NCBI GenBank assembly: GCA_019694975.1
Contig: JAIBAY010000003.1
Location: 496,001-560,000 of the forward strand
Direction: 5' to 3'
Source: Chitinophagales bacterium
Lineage (GTDB): Bacteria; Bacteroidota; Bacteroidia; Chitinophagales; UBA10324
Length of the DNA: 64,000 bases
The position numbers and the translations under genes are program-made. A model generated the notes under the pieces. It was not told the origin of the DNA, ran no database searches, and saw only the letters and a list, made by a program, of their open reading frames with translations. Of the stretch, positions 35,180 to 44,260 are shown in pieces; the stretch's first letter is position 1; each line of letters opens with the position of its first letter.

Positions 35180-35937
35180 TGCTGACTTCTTCAGTACATA
35201 CGGCATTACGTTGTTCACCACGACAAAAATCTGACCTGTTCAGGAACTCCGGTGCTGCTGCATGCTGTCTGCTGGCAGTGTTGTTATTTTCTTGCCCGGA
35301 AAGTATACAGGCACAGGCAGCATATTCACCGCAAAACGATTTCAGGGGAATTGTCGGATTGAACATCGAAAAAAAAATCTCCCGCTCCTTCTCATTAACC
35401 CTTTTCAACCAGGCTATCTTTAATCAGAACCTGGCCGAACTTGGCACCTGTTTGATCGATGCCGGTATCAACTACAAACTGAACCGCAATTTTACGTTAG
35501 GATTGGATTACCGCTTCGTGCTCAGCAGGAATCTCAACAACGCTTATGACAACCGGCAGTTGCTGATGGCCGACATCGCATACACTAAAGGATTCCATAA
35601 TTTTTCTCTCACGGCCAGGGTGCGGTTTTCAAGTCAGTATTACGATCAGCTTACGGCGGAAAATTACAGGCCCGCCGCTTTTTATAACCGTGATAAGCTT
35701 ACGCTCCGGTACAGGATAAGTTACTTTCTGTCGCCTTATGTTTCCGGAGAAATTTTTTATCCGCTCAACAATGCGGAGAGAAACGGCATTGACCGGTTCC
35801 GTGGCAGCGCCGGATTTTTTTACAACTTTAATGACCACCTGAGAAGTGAATGGTATTACACAATATCGCCCGGATTCAACCGGAAAACCAACAATACCGT
35901 TTATGCTGCCGGCAGTACCTGGTATTACCGGTTCTGA
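35179..35937 (+). CDS. DUF2490 outer-membrane beta-barrel protein
   Basis: The protein has 252 residues. A long signal region ends near SIQAQA (about 47). The mature chain alternates aromatic and polar residues in about ten amphipathic strands, e.g. RNFTLGLDYRFVLSRN and HLRSEWYYTISPGFNRK, and ends with the aromatic TWYYRF, typical of Bacteroidota outer-membrane barrels. The layout (FNQAIFNQNLAELGTCLIDAGINYKLN) fits DUF2490. It is the last gene of the operon that begins with the SBBP protein. With an ABC exporter and a lipoprotein in the same unit, it may be the outer-membrane component, but this is inference from context. Confidence 0.8.
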   Translation: MLTSSVHTALRCSPRQKSDLFRNSGAAACCLLAVLLFSCPESIQAQAAYSPQNDFRGIVGLNIEKKISRSFSLTLFNQAIFNQNLAELGTCLIDAGINYKLNRNFTLGLDYRFVLSRNLNNAYDNRQLLMADIAYTKGFHNFSLTARVRFSSQYYDQLTAENYRPAAFYNRDKLTLRYRISYFLSPYVSGEIFYPLNNAERNGIDRFRGSAGFFYNFNDHLRSEWYYTISPGFNRKTNNTVYAAGSTWYYRF

Positions 35938-36075
35938 ATGGAAGAGCGTCAGCATAACCAACAACAAAAAGTATCATGCTTTTGCGAAAGCCAGGCAGAG
36001 GAACAGATGAAGATCAGCTTAGCTTACTTTAAACATTCATTCCGCCAACATGGAACATAACTAACTTTCCAGCTG

Positions 36076-37140
36076 ATGAAATTTCTTTACAGATATTTTC
36101 TGCCAACATCTTTTCTACTCATCCTCATTTTCCCGTTATCTGTTATGGCACAGTCAACTAATCCTGTTACCGGCCACCCGATTGCCATCGCCATCCATGG
36201 CGGAGCCAGTAACATCAAAAAAATGAACCTCTCCGCAGCGCAGGAGAAAGCTTACCGCGATACCATGGAGATTGCCTTAAAAGCAGGCTACAACGTGCTG
36301 CAACAAGGCGGAACAAGCGTGGATGCTGTGGTTGCCGCAATCAACGTGATGGAGAATTCCGTTCTCTTTAATGCCGGTAAAGGATCGGTGATTACGCATG
36401 ATGGCACGATTGAAATGGATGCAGCAATCATGAATGGCAAAACACTGAAGGCAGGTGCGTTAACCGGTGTGAAAACCATAAAAAACCCGATTACCGCTGC
36501 GCGAACCATAATGGATAGCAGCAGGTTTGTTTTCTTATCAGGAAAAGGCGCCGAGGATTTTGCCCGTGAACAAGGCCTTGCAATGGAAGATACTTCCTAT
36601 TTCTTCACCCCCTATCGCATGGAACAATTGCAGCGCGCCTTGCGAGGCGACACCACACCGCTCGATCACAGCGATACTACAGGCATGATTGAACCTGCTG
36701 ATGGCAATCAGCTGTCTAATGAAAAGTTTGGCACAGTGGGCTGTGTGGCAGTAGACCGTTACGGCGACCTTGCTGCAGGCACATCTACCGGTGGCATCGT
36801 TAACAAGCAATACAATCGCATCGGCGACTCGCCATTGATTGGCTGCGGAACATATGCCAACAATAAAACCTGCGCCGTGTCCTGCACCGGCCGAGGGGAA
36901 GAATTTATCAGGTATGTGGTCGCCTATGATATTTCGGCACTGATGCAATACCGGGTTATCAATTTACATGATGCTGCGAACTATGTCATAAAAGATAAAC
37001 TTGTTAAAGCAGGCGGCAGGGGCGGATGCATCGCAATGGATAGAAACGGGCACATTGAAATGCCGTTTACTACCGATGGAATGTTCAGGGGATACATTAA
37101 TACGAAAGGAATTTTGAAGGTGTCTGTTTATGAAGAGTAG
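36076..37140 (+). CDS. iaaA: Isoaspartyl peptidase / L-asparaginase (Ntn hydrolase)
   Basis: The protein has 354 residues with a signal peptide (MKFLYRYFLPTSFLLILIF..MAQS), so it acts in the periplasm. It is a T2-family N-terminal nucleophile hydrolase. The precursor shows AIHGGAS, a GKGSVIT substrate loop, and self-cleavage before the nucleophile Thr220 in NEKFGTVGCVAVD. The second subunit has GTSTGGIVNKQYNRIGDSPLIGCGTYA with the substrate-binding Arg/Asp and CTGRGEEFIR. It hydrolyses isoaspartyl dipeptides and asparagine. The gap after the DUF2490 gene is 138 nt, so it is probably a separate transcript. Confidence 0.94.
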   Translation: MKFLYRYFLPTSFLLILIFPLSVMAQSTNPVTGHPIAIAIHGGASNIKKMNLSAAQEKAYRDTMEIALKAGYNVLQQGGTSVDAVVAAINVMENSVLFNAGKGSVITHDGTIEMDAAIMNGKTLKAGALTGVKTIKNPITAARTIMDSSRFVFLSGKGAEDFAREQGLAMEDTSYFFTPYRMEQLQRALRGDTTPLDHSDTTGMIEPADGNQLSNEKFGTVGCVAVDRYGDLAAGTSTGGIVNKQYNRIGDSPLIGCGTYANNKTCAVSCTGRGEEFIRYVVAYDISALMQYRVINLHDAANYVIKDKLVKAGGRGGCIAMDRNGHIEMPFTTDGMFRGYINTKGILKVSVYEE

Positions 37141-37489
37141 TATAGTTCATCCATAAACTCCGGCGCTTTAATCAGGCAGTTCACCGTAACCATAAATTTC
37201 TTTCCGGTTCAGGAACAAGTGTGCCTTCATGTCTGTTCTGTTCACGCGGTCTTGTATGTAATGGCGGAAGTAAACTGATTAAGGGCTTGCACGCAGTCAT
37301 TCTCATCTTCCGGTTTTACAAATGCATGCACTTTTCAAAAGCCGTGGCATGGAATGGTAACATCAGGCAAATACGGTTAAGCCGGTCTGAAAAAAAACAA
37401 GTGGTCAGTATTCTTGAATAATTAATGCTGCTGATAGATTACAACCTGAATTTTCTATAATTTTGAATCCTTAAAACGTACAATCCAAG
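37141..37489. other. Intergenic region before citrate synthase
   Basis: About 350 bp with no convincing gene. A TAATTTTG element at 37458-37465 matches the Bacteroidota -7 consensus (TAnnTTTG) 25 nt before the citrate synthase ATG. Otherwise nothing was seen. Confidence 0.45.
37458..37465 (+). promoter_or_regulatory. Candidate -7 promoter element of citrate synthase
   Basis: TAATTTTG matches TAnnTTTG and ends 24 nt before the start codon. No clean -33 TTTG lies at the expected spacing upstream, so support is partial. Confidence 0.4.
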
Positions 37490-38836
37490 ATGGGTTATAT
37501 CAAAGATAAATTTGCAGCCAAAGCGGGTCCGATGGCAGCTGAAATCAAAGAACTGATCAGGAACAACAGCGACGTGGTGCTCGGATCTTATACTATTGGA
37601 CAGGCTTATGGCGGAATGAAAAGCATTATCGCGCTCGTCACGGAAACATCCTTGCTTGATGCCAATGAAGGAATCCGTTTTCGCGGCTACACGATCCCCG
37701 AACTCAGGGAAAAACTGCCCCATCTTGAAACCTGCAGCGAACCGCTTCCGGAAGGCCTCTTCTACCTGCTGCTGCTGGATGAAATACCAACCTATAAAGA
37801 TGTGCAGCATGTTGCAAATGTATGGGCACGCCGTGCCATCGTACCCTTGCATGTCTTTAAAGCCATCGACCGTTTACCGCGCGACATGCATCCGATGACA
37901 CAGTTCAGCATCGGCATCATGGCCATGCAGTCAGAATCCAATTTCAGCAAGGCTTACCGCGATGGCATCAGCAAAAAAGATTATTGGGATCCGATGTATG
38001 AAGATGTGATGACGCTCATCGCCCGCCTTCCAAGAGTGGCTGCATACATCTATCGCCGTTCGTATAAAAAGGGCAAACACATTGAACCGAATCCCGACCT
38101 CGACTGGGCAGCTAATTTCGCTCACATGCTGGGCTTTGATCAACCCGACTTCTACAGCTATATGCGCCTGTTCCTCACTATTCATGCTGATCATGAAGGT
38201 GGTAATGTATCTGCGCATGCCACGCACCTTGTTGGTTCTACCCTGAGCGACGCTTACCTGTCCTTTGCTTCGGGCATGAACGGCCTGGCCGGCCCGCTGC
38301 ACGGACTTGCCAATCAGGAAGTGATCCGATGGATACTGGAAATGAAGAAGAAACTCGGAAAAGGCAAACTCACGAAAGAAGAAATCGAAAAATATATCAG
38401 GCAAACGCTTTCAGAAGGTAAGGTGGTACCCGGTTACGGGCATGCCGTGCTTCGTAAAACGGATCCTCGTTTTCTCGCTCAAATGGAATTCGCCAGGCAG
38501 CATTGCCCCGATGATGAACTGGTGAACATAGTATGGAATGTTTATGACGTAGCACCAAAAATCCTCGGCGAAACGGGTAAAATAAAAAATCCATGGCCGA
38601 ATGTTGATGCCCACTCCGGTTCATTATTAGTGCACTACGGACTGGTGGAATATGATTTTTATACAGTGCTCTTCGGCGTTTCGCGCGCATTGGGTGTTTT
38701 GGCTTCTTTAGTTTGGGACCGCGCACTCGGCCAGGGCATCGAACGGCCAAAGTCCGTCACCACGGGCTGGATCAAGGAATTTATTGCGAAGAATGCCGCA
38801 AAGAAAGAAGCGCCGGAAACGGCTGTCGCCGAATAA
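37490..38836 (+). CDS. gltA: Citrate synthase, eukaryote-like type
   Basis: The protein has 448 residues. It carries the mitochondrial-type opening GIRFRGYTIPELREKLP and the three catalytic positions: His in GLAGPLHGLANQEV (about 271), His in VPGYGHAVLRKTDPR (about 317) and Asp in NVDAHSGSLL (about 373). It condenses oxaloacetate and acetyl-CoA in the TCA cycle. Length and motifs fit the eukaryote-like citrate synthases found in many Bacteroidota rather than the NADH-sensitive hexameric enzyme. The tail is rich in Lys and Ala. No TCA partner is adjacent. Confidence 0.95.
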   Translation: MGYIKDKFAAKAGPMAAEIKELIRNNSDVVLGSYTIGQAYGGMKSIIALVTETSLLDANEGIRFRGYTIPELREKLPHLETCSEPLPEGLFYLLLLDEIPTYKDVQHVANVWARRAIVPLHVFKAIDRLPRDMHPMTQFSIGIMAMQSESNFSKAYRDGISKKDYWDPMYEDVMTLIARLPRVAAYIYRRSYKKGKHIEPNPDLDWAANFAHMLGFDQPDFYSYMRLFLTIHADHEGGNVSAHATHLVGSTLSDAYLSFASGMNGLAGPLHGLANQEVIRWILEMKKKLGKGKLTKEEIEKYIRQTLSEGKVVPGYGHAVLRKTDPRFLAQMEFARQHCPDDELVNIVWNVYDVAPKILGETGKIKNPWPNVDAHSGSLLVHYGLVEYDFYTVLFGVSRALGVLASLVWDRALGQGIERPKSVTTGWIKEFIAKNAAKKEAPETAVAE

Positions 38837-38939
38837 GCGGACCAGAAAACCTGAAAGGAATTTCTCGGTGATTGGTCATTCCCATCTAGTATGATGACAA
38901 GCTACTTTGCAGGATAGCTCTGATACATGCAACCGACTG

Positions 38940-40103
38940 CTATTCCATAGCCCCTTCTTCGATGGTCAGTTTAGGGTTCACCTGCTTTAAAAAATCTTTT
39001 GGCGTTATACCGGTAAACTTCCTGAAAGCATTGTAGAAAGCGGCTCTTGAACTGAATCCCGCTTCCGTTGCCAGGGCCGCAATAGTGAGCGCCTGCAGCT
39101 TTTCAGGTTGGCTCACAAATACTTCACGGATATACAGAATCCTCTGCTGATTGATAAAGTCGCGTACTTCATATCCCGACTGATTCCTGATCATTTGCGA
39201 TAGTTGCCTTGCATTCATGTCTGCATCCTTTGCCAGTTCATTCAGCGTTAGTTTGGGGTTCAGAAAAACCCCTTTTCCCTGCCAAATCCTTACCTGATCA
39301 TCAAATGTGTTATCACGCTGAACCGGCGCTTTAGCAGGTTGTGTTTTAACCCGCCGCTGCAGGGTTTGCATGCCGTAGAGAATGTCAGGATAAAAAAACA
39401 AAGTAATGCTGTTGATGAGCACAAATACGGACTGCGAGAAGTATGAGATGAAATATGGATTCCAGTTTTCAAAATGCAGCCCCAGCATCAGGCTGAACTG
39501 GAAAAGCACGAGCAGGATAAAATAAATATGAAACCAGGCCATCCAGCGATAAAATGAGGCGACTTTCTGATAGGTCGTCTTATTCTTTTTATAGAATTGC
39601 AAGATCATCCGAACATCAACTGCAATCAGCAATCCCGTCCAGGTTGCTTTTGCAGGAAAATGAAAGGGCAGCAGGTAACTTCCTTTTGCTGCATAACTTT
39701 CAATGATGGCCATTTTTTCTTCACGCGAAGAAAGGTACAATGGCATAAACTCGATCAGGTTCAACGCCGCCGGCAGTAAAAGGAGCCAATACCAATTCTT
39801 CAGGCTGAATTCAGAATCTATGCTGCTCTTTACAAAATAGAAAAGCATCGGCATTATGGCATAGGTGAAAGGGCTGTCCGTCCGGAACAGGTGTGGGAAA
39901 TAGAGAAAGAAATCCTCAAAGGCCAGGCTTCCTACAAATAATGTATAGGAGTAAATCAGGAAAAAAATGCCGAGATACCGGTTCGCAATCACCTTGTTTC
40001 CCCTTGCAAATAAAAGTATCATTCCCGTCAGAACACCGCAAAAAGCTCCGATCCAACAAAAAACAACCTCTATCGGGATTGCTGATAATGACAAATTTCG
40101 CAT
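38940..40103 (-). CDS. AraC-family regulator with N-terminal membrane domain
   Basis: There are 387 residues from the ATG at 40101-40103; a start at 40199 would add 32 residues without recognisable features. Seven to eight hydrophobic helices (first about 260 residues) form a 7TM-like sensor. A cytoplasmic AraC helix-turn-helix pair follows: LTLNELAKDADMNARQLSQMIRN, then TIAALATEAGFSSRAAFYNAFRKFTGITPKDF. This is the common Bacteroidota membrane AraC type. It is convergent with citrate synthase and divergent from the arylsulfatase gene about 400 nt away, which is a possible target. Confidence 0.9.
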   Translation of the reverse strand: MRNLSLSAIPIEVVFCWIGAFCGVLTGMILLFARGNKVIANRYLGIFFLIYSYTLFVGSLAFEDFFLYFPHLFRTDSPFTYAIMPMLFYFVKSSIDSEFSLKNWYWLLLLPAALNLIEFMPLYLSSREEKMAIIESYAAKGSYLLPFHFPAKATWTGLLIAVDVRMILQFYKKNKTTYQKVASFYRWMAWFHIYFILLVLFQFSLMLGLHFENWNPYFISYFSQSVFVLINSITLFFYPDILYGMQTLQRRVKTQPAKAPVQRDNTFDDQVRIWQGKGVFLNPKLTLNELAKDADMNARQLSQMIRNQSGYEVRDFINQQRILYIREVFVSQPEKLQALTIAALATEAGFSSRAAFYNAFRKFTGITPKDFLKQVNPKLTIEEGAME

Positions 40104-40504
40104 TGGTGAAATATCCGGCAAGATATGATATTGCCCCCTAAGATGAAATTTGCCGGTAAGATGTCTTGCATCTTGCCTGATAGACACTTTTAATATCAAT
40201 CTGATTACAGAAGATATATTATAAGCGTACCTTCATTTCGGATTATTGAAAGTTAAGCAGTCACTATTTCAACAATTCCACAGGCCGGTTTTCAGAAGCG
40301 CTTCAATAGTTCGCCCTGAAAAGCATCAGCAATCAAAATGGCAGGCATTAAGTTGGGTAAGGATGAATGGTTAGGCTGAAGCAAGCATATGCACCGCCAT
40401 TGTTAACCACCGTTTAGTCAAATACCGCAAAAACCTCATTCTCATTTTCCACTCATTATCTCTGACCCGTTAATCCATTCCTCTCATCCTTTAAACCAAC
40501 CTTG
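40104..40504. other. Divergent intergenic region, AraC regulator and sulfatase
   Basis: About 400 bp without a gene, which must contain both divergent promoters. The sequence immediately upstream of the sulfatase is C/T-rich and purine-poor, with no Shine-Dalgarno sequence. No palindromic operator stands out. Confidence 0.4.
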
Positions 40505-42925
40505 ATGAAAAAGCAGCTTCATTTTCTGTTACCGGTTGTTCTTCTCGCGGTGCTTGCCGTGAGTTGCAATCAGCAGCAAAACACGCCGGCAGATAAACCG
40601 GCAACGTCAGCATTTAATGGCGAAATCAAAATTGATGTGCGCGATTCAAAACCCGACTGGACTCCTTACATCCGTAAAAAGGCGCCGGCCGGCTCGCCAA
40701 ACATTCTCATCATTCTGTATGATGACACCGGTCTTGGTGCCTGGTCTCCCTATGGCGGAAGAATTAACATGCCCACCATGGATAAGCTCGCAGCCGATGG
40801 CTTAACCTATACCCAATGGCATACAGTAGCGCTTTGTTCGCCAACGCGTTCCTGCATCAATACAGGCCGTAACCATAACCTCAATGGCATGGGAGCCATC
40901 ACCGAAGGAGCTAATGGATTCCCAGGTTATAGCTGCCAGTTGCCAGCGCAGGCAGTAACGATGGCACAAATATTAAATGACAATGGCTGGAGCACTTTCT
41001 GGATAGGCAAAGACCACAATGTACCGGAAACAGATTTGTCTGCCGGCGCCAACAAGAGTCAGTGGCCATTGCAACAGGGTTATGATCGATTTTATGGTTT
41101 CATCGGTGGTGAAACAAACCAGTTTTATCCCGACCTGACAGAAGATAATCATGCCATCGAACAGCCATACGGTCCCGAACAAGGATACCATTTGTCCAAA
41201 GACCTGGCAGACCAGGCTATCAAAATGATCAGTGATCAGAAATCTGCGAATCCTTCCAAACCATGGTTCATGTGGTATTGCCCCGGTGCCAACCATGCAC
41301 CGCATCAGGCGCCTCAGGATTATATTGCCAAGTACAAAGGCAAATTTGATGACGGTTACGATGCATACAGGAAGTGGGTGTTACCGCGAATGATAGAAAG
41401 AGGTATCCTGCCGAAAGGAACGGAACTGACGGAATTCAACCCTATGCCGGAAGATCAGGCAGCTCCCGGTGATTATGTTCGCCCGTGGGATTCACTGAAT
41501 GCTGATGAAAAGAAGCTCTTCTCCCGCCTTTGCGAGGTCTATGCCGCTTTCTCAGAATATACCGATGTGCAGATCGGCAGAATCATCGACCATCTTAAAG
41601 CTTCAGGGCAGTATGATAACACAATCATCATGTATGCCGCCGATAATGGTGCTTCCGGTGAAGGAAGCCCGAGTGGTTCAGTCAATGAAAACAAATTCTT
41701 TAACGGTTATCCTGATGAGTTATCAGAAAACATGAAGCTGATTGATGAACTCGGCGGGCCTAACACTTATGAGCATTACCCGACCGGCTGGGCTGCTGCG
41801 TTCTCTACACCGTTTAAGATGTTTAAACGCTATTCCAACTACTCCGGCGGAACTGCTGATCCGTTAGTGATCAGCTGGCCAAAAGGCATCAAAGCACATG
41901 GTGAAGTGCGCAATCAGTATCATCATGCTGTTGACATTGTGCCTACCATTCTCGAAATCTGCGGACTGGAAATGCCGAAGGTTTACCGTGGCGTGGAGCA
42001 ATATCCATTGTCAGGCGTTTCGATGAAATATACTTTCGATGCCAAGCCTGATGATCCCACGCAGAAACATGTGCAATATTATACCATGCTCGGTACAAGA
42101 GCGATCTGGCAGGACGGATGGAAAGCAGTGGCTGTGCATGCGCCGCTCACTGATAAAGGTAATTTCGATCAGGATAAGTGGGAACTGTACCATACGGATG
42201 TCGACCGTTCTGAGTCAAAAGATCTCGCCAAAGAAAATCCGGAGAAGCTGGAAGCGCTGAAGAAATTGTATGATGAAGAAGCAAAGAAAAATTTTGCTTA
42301 TCCGCTTGACGACCGCACGGCAACGCAAATTTTAACACTTGAACGGCCGGAGGAAGAAGAGAAGAAAGATAACTATACATATTACCCGCATACCAGCTCA
42401 GTACCGGAAGCGGTGGCTGTTAATATCAGGGGCAAGTCTTACAAGATAGTGGCTAATGTAGAAATCACTGATGCCAATGCTTCGGGCGTGATTTTCGCGC
42501 ATGGCTCACGCTTTGGTGGCCACAGTTTGTTCATTAAAGATCATAAGCTGTATTACGTTTATAATTTCCTGGGCATCATGCAGCAACAATTTGTATCACC
42601 AGTGCTGAAACAAGGCAAGTACACCTTCGGCATGGAATTCATAAAAGAAAAAGCAGGCGAGCACGGAGAATCAATTGGCACTGCCAAACTATATGTCAAT
42701 GACAAAGAAGTGGCATCAGGTCCGATGACAGCGCAGGTAGGTAAATTCACCCTGGTGGGCGACGGATTATGCGTTGGCTATGACAGCGGAGATCCGGTTA
42801 GTAAATTGTATGCATCACCCGGTGAATTTAAAGGCGGACGTATTGCTTTTGTAAAAGTGAATACCGGAAAAGAACAATATCTTGACCTGGAAAAAGAAGC
42901 ACAGCTGGCGTTGAGCAAAGAATGA
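40505..42925 (+). CDS. Arylsulfatase (FGly-type), lipoprotein
   Basis: There are 806 residues from the ATG at 40505; a TTG immediately before it also opens the frame. The N-terminus is a lipoprotein signal ending LLAVLAVSC. The sulfatase domain has NILIILYDDTG (metal-binding Asp pair), the formylglycine motif C111-SPTRSCINTGR (CxPxR form, Cys type), HAPHQAP and AADNGASGEGS. The C-terminal 170 residues form an extra beta-rich domain with VSPVLKQGKYTFGMEF and LYVNDKEV, as in large arylsulfatases. The enzyme hydrolyses sulfate esters, but the substrate is not predictable. Maturation needs a sulfatase-modifying factor, which is not in this window. A strong terminator follows. Confidence 0.93.
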   Translation: MKKQLHFLLPVVLLAVLAVSCNQQQNTPADKPATSAFNGEIKIDVRDSKPDWTPYIRKKAPAGSPNILIILYDDTGLGAWSPYGGRINMPTMDKLAADGLTYTQWHTVALCSPTRSCINTGRNHNLNGMGAITEGANGFPGYSCQLPAQAVTMAQILNDNGWSTFWIGKDHNVPETDLSAGANKSQWPLQQGYDRFYGFIGGETNQFYPDLTEDNHAIEQPYGPEQGYHLSKDLADQAIKMISDQKSANPSKPWFMWYCPGANHAPHQAPQDYIAKYKGKFDDGYDAYRKWVLPRMIERGILPKGTELTEFNPMPEDQAAPGDYVRPWDSLNADEKKLFSRLCEVYAAFSEYTDVQIGRIIDHLKASGQYDNTIIMYAADNGASGEGSPSGSVNENKFFNGYPDELSENMKLIDELGGPNTYEHYPTGWAAAFSTPFKMFKRYSNYSGGTADPLVISWPKGIKAHGEVRNQYHHAVDIVPTILEICGLEMPKVYRGVEQYPLSGVSMKYTFDAKPDDPTQKHVQYYTMLGTRAIWQDGWKAVAVHAPLTDKGNFDQDKWELYHTDVDRSESKDLAKENPEKLEALKKLYDEEAKKNFAYPLDDRTATQILTLERPEEEEKKDNYTYYPHTSSVPEAVAVNIRGKSYKIVANVEITDANASGVIFAHGSRFGGHSLFIKDHKLYYVYNFLGIMQQQFVSPVLKQGKYTFGMEFIKEKAGEHGESIGTAKLYVNDKEVASGPMTAQVGKFTLVGDGLCVGYDSGDPVSKLYASPGEFKGGRIAFVKVNTGKEQYLDLEKEAQLALSKE

Positions 42926-43007
42926 TCATTGGCTGATAGGTAAAGCGTAATTACTTTTCACCTGACGGTTGGCCGGCAAACGAGCTTTGGTTGCAATTGC
43001 AGATTAT

Positions 43008-43042
43008 AAACGGGGAAGCATAATCGTTTCCCCGTTTTCTTT
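43008..43042 (+). terminator. Rho-independent terminator after arylsulfatase
   Basis: The perfect 10-bp arms AAACGGGGAA (43008-43017) and TTCCCCGTTT (43028-43037) enclose a 10-nt loop, with a T-rich tail. It lies 82 nt after the stop codon. Confidence 0.82.
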
Positions 43043-43212
43043 CACAGAGTCGCAACTGAACAGGTCATGCGTCATGTTAAAAAGACTGAACTGATAAAGT
43101 TGTATTCCTGTAATCCCTGCATAATAATTCACTGCATCTTCAGTATGATGCTTCAGCTCTGACACCACAATTTGTATTAGAAGCTACCTCAACATAAGCA
43201 ATCAATGCAGTC

Positions 43213-43303
43213 ATGCCGAATTTATTTCGGCATCTGCCAATGAATGGAAGATATCCTGAAACAAGTTCAGGATGACTTTAGGTATTTTGAGATAGCTTCT
43301 GAT
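43213..43303. repeat. REP-like repeat: two perfect hairpins plus conserved tail
   Basis: The hairpins are ATGCCGAA-TTTAT-TTCGGCAT (43213-43233) and ATCCTGAA-ACAAG-TTCAGGAT (43253-43273), each with an 8-bp stem and a 5-nt loop. They are followed by the tail shared with positions 8-43. A third hairpin of the same design is at 44035-44053. Such palindromes are dispersed intergenic repeats in many Bacteroidota genomes. Confidence 0.75.
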
Positions 43304-43319
43304 CCTTCCATTATAAATA

Positions 43320-43327
43320 TATCTTTG
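43320..43327 (+). promoter_or_regulatory. Candidate -7 element TATCTTTG before the TMEM175 gene
   Basis: This is an exact match to the Bacteroidota consensus TAnnTTTG, ending 19 nt before the ATG at 43347. An upstream TTTG at 43286-43289 is about 30 nt away, longer than the usual spacing, so the -33 part is uncertain. Confidence 0.5.
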
Positions 43328-43346
43328 AAATCTGTTGACTTTATAC

Positions 43347-43955
43347 ATGGAGCATCCAAATGCCAGGCTGGAAACATTTTGTGATGGCGTATTTGCCATT
43401 GCGCTTACATTGCTCATCATTGACATTAAGATTCCATCCACGATTGAAATAAATTCTGCGAAAGATTTCTGGAAAGCACTCTACGCCATTTCGCCTTCCA
43501 TTCTTGCATTTATCTTAAGCTTCGTAGTCATTTTCATCACCTGGGTAAATCACCATAATGCCTTAAGGCTCATCTCCAAATCATCGCCGGCTTTCATTTA
43601 TGCCAATGGATTTTTATTGTTCACGGTTGTTTTTATTCCCTTCCCAACTTCGCTGCTGGGCGAACATCTGTTTACGGTGCACGCAGCGCCTGCCGTCATT
43701 TTATATGATGCAGTGCTGGCGCTGCAGGCACTTAGCTGGGTGCTTTTTATTAATGCCGCTTTAAAACATCATTTGGGAAAACATGATAAAGCAGTGAATA
43801 CGGCGATCAGAAACAGGAGATTTGGATTTTTTGCCCTCGCACTCTATTCGGTTTGCGCGGTGATGGCTATCTGGTTTCCCATGCCTGTTGCCATCATTAC
43901 CTTGCTCTCCTGGATAATCTGGCTAATTGTTGGAATCATTATGCAGCCTGAGTAA
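43347..43955 (+). CDS. TMEM175-family potassium channel subunit (DUF1211)
   Basis: The ATG at 43347 gives 202 residues; a TTG at 43335 also opens the frame. The signature of TMEM175 helix 1, R(L)xTFCDGVFAIALTLLIIDI, is at the N-terminus. Six hydrophobic helices follow, including FIITWVNHHNALRLI after the second membrane pass. Bacterial members are single six-helix repeats that assemble as tetrameric, weakly K+-selective leak channels. The gene has its own promoter-like element and lies between two REP-type hairpins, so it is probably monocistronic. It has no functional link to the neighbours. Confidence 0.9.
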   Translation: MEHPNARLETFCDGVFAIALTLLIIDIKIPSTIEINSAKDFWKALYAISPSILAFILSFVVIFITWVNHHNALRLISKSSPAFIYANGFLLFTVVFIPFPTSLLGEHLFTVHAAPAVILYDAVLALQALSWVLFINAALKHHLGKHDKAVNTAIRNRRFGFFALALYSVCAVMAIWFPMPVAIITLLSWIIWLIVGIIMQPE

Positions 43956-44260
43956 GCACCGTCCTGAAGAATTTATTTTTCAGCTTCACCCGTAATATTA
44001 ACCTTGCGCAATCTGTCTCCTTAACAGTTTGTAATGCCGGATTTATTCCGGCAGTTGCAGGTTTCTGTTGAATCGTGAACGACAAAACACCGGTTTTTCC
44101 TTTCAAATTGTCCAAGATGTAGACTGATAGACACTTTCCATACGCATGCCACATTCGAATATCTACCGTACTGAGTACATTTGATGTTGCTAACAGGAAA
44201 AATCAGCCTGCAGCATAACCCACATTTTTTCTAATCAATCTAAACCAACCACCCGTTACA
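43956..44260. other. Intergenic region containing a REP-like hairpin
   Basis: About 305 bp without a gene. It contains the palindrome TGCCGGA-TTTAT-TCCGGCA at 44035-44053. Its loop (TTTAT) is identical to that of the hairpin at 43213-43233. Confidence 0.5.
44035..44053. repeat. REP-like hairpin TGCCGGA-TTTAT-TCCGGCA
   Basis: A perfect 7-bp stem with a 5-nt loop. Loop and stem design match the element at 43213-43233, with GGA replacing GAA. The two are on opposite sides of the TMEM175 gene. Confidence 0.65.

Noticed and set aside
37221..37421. Possible 66-residue gene between isoaspartyl peptidase and citrate synthase
   Set aside because: The composition is Cys/Arg/Phe-rich, no family is recognised and no RBS or signal is seen. 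The tail RSEKKQVVSILE faintly resembles the end of a cytochrome c peroxidase, but this is too weak to call.
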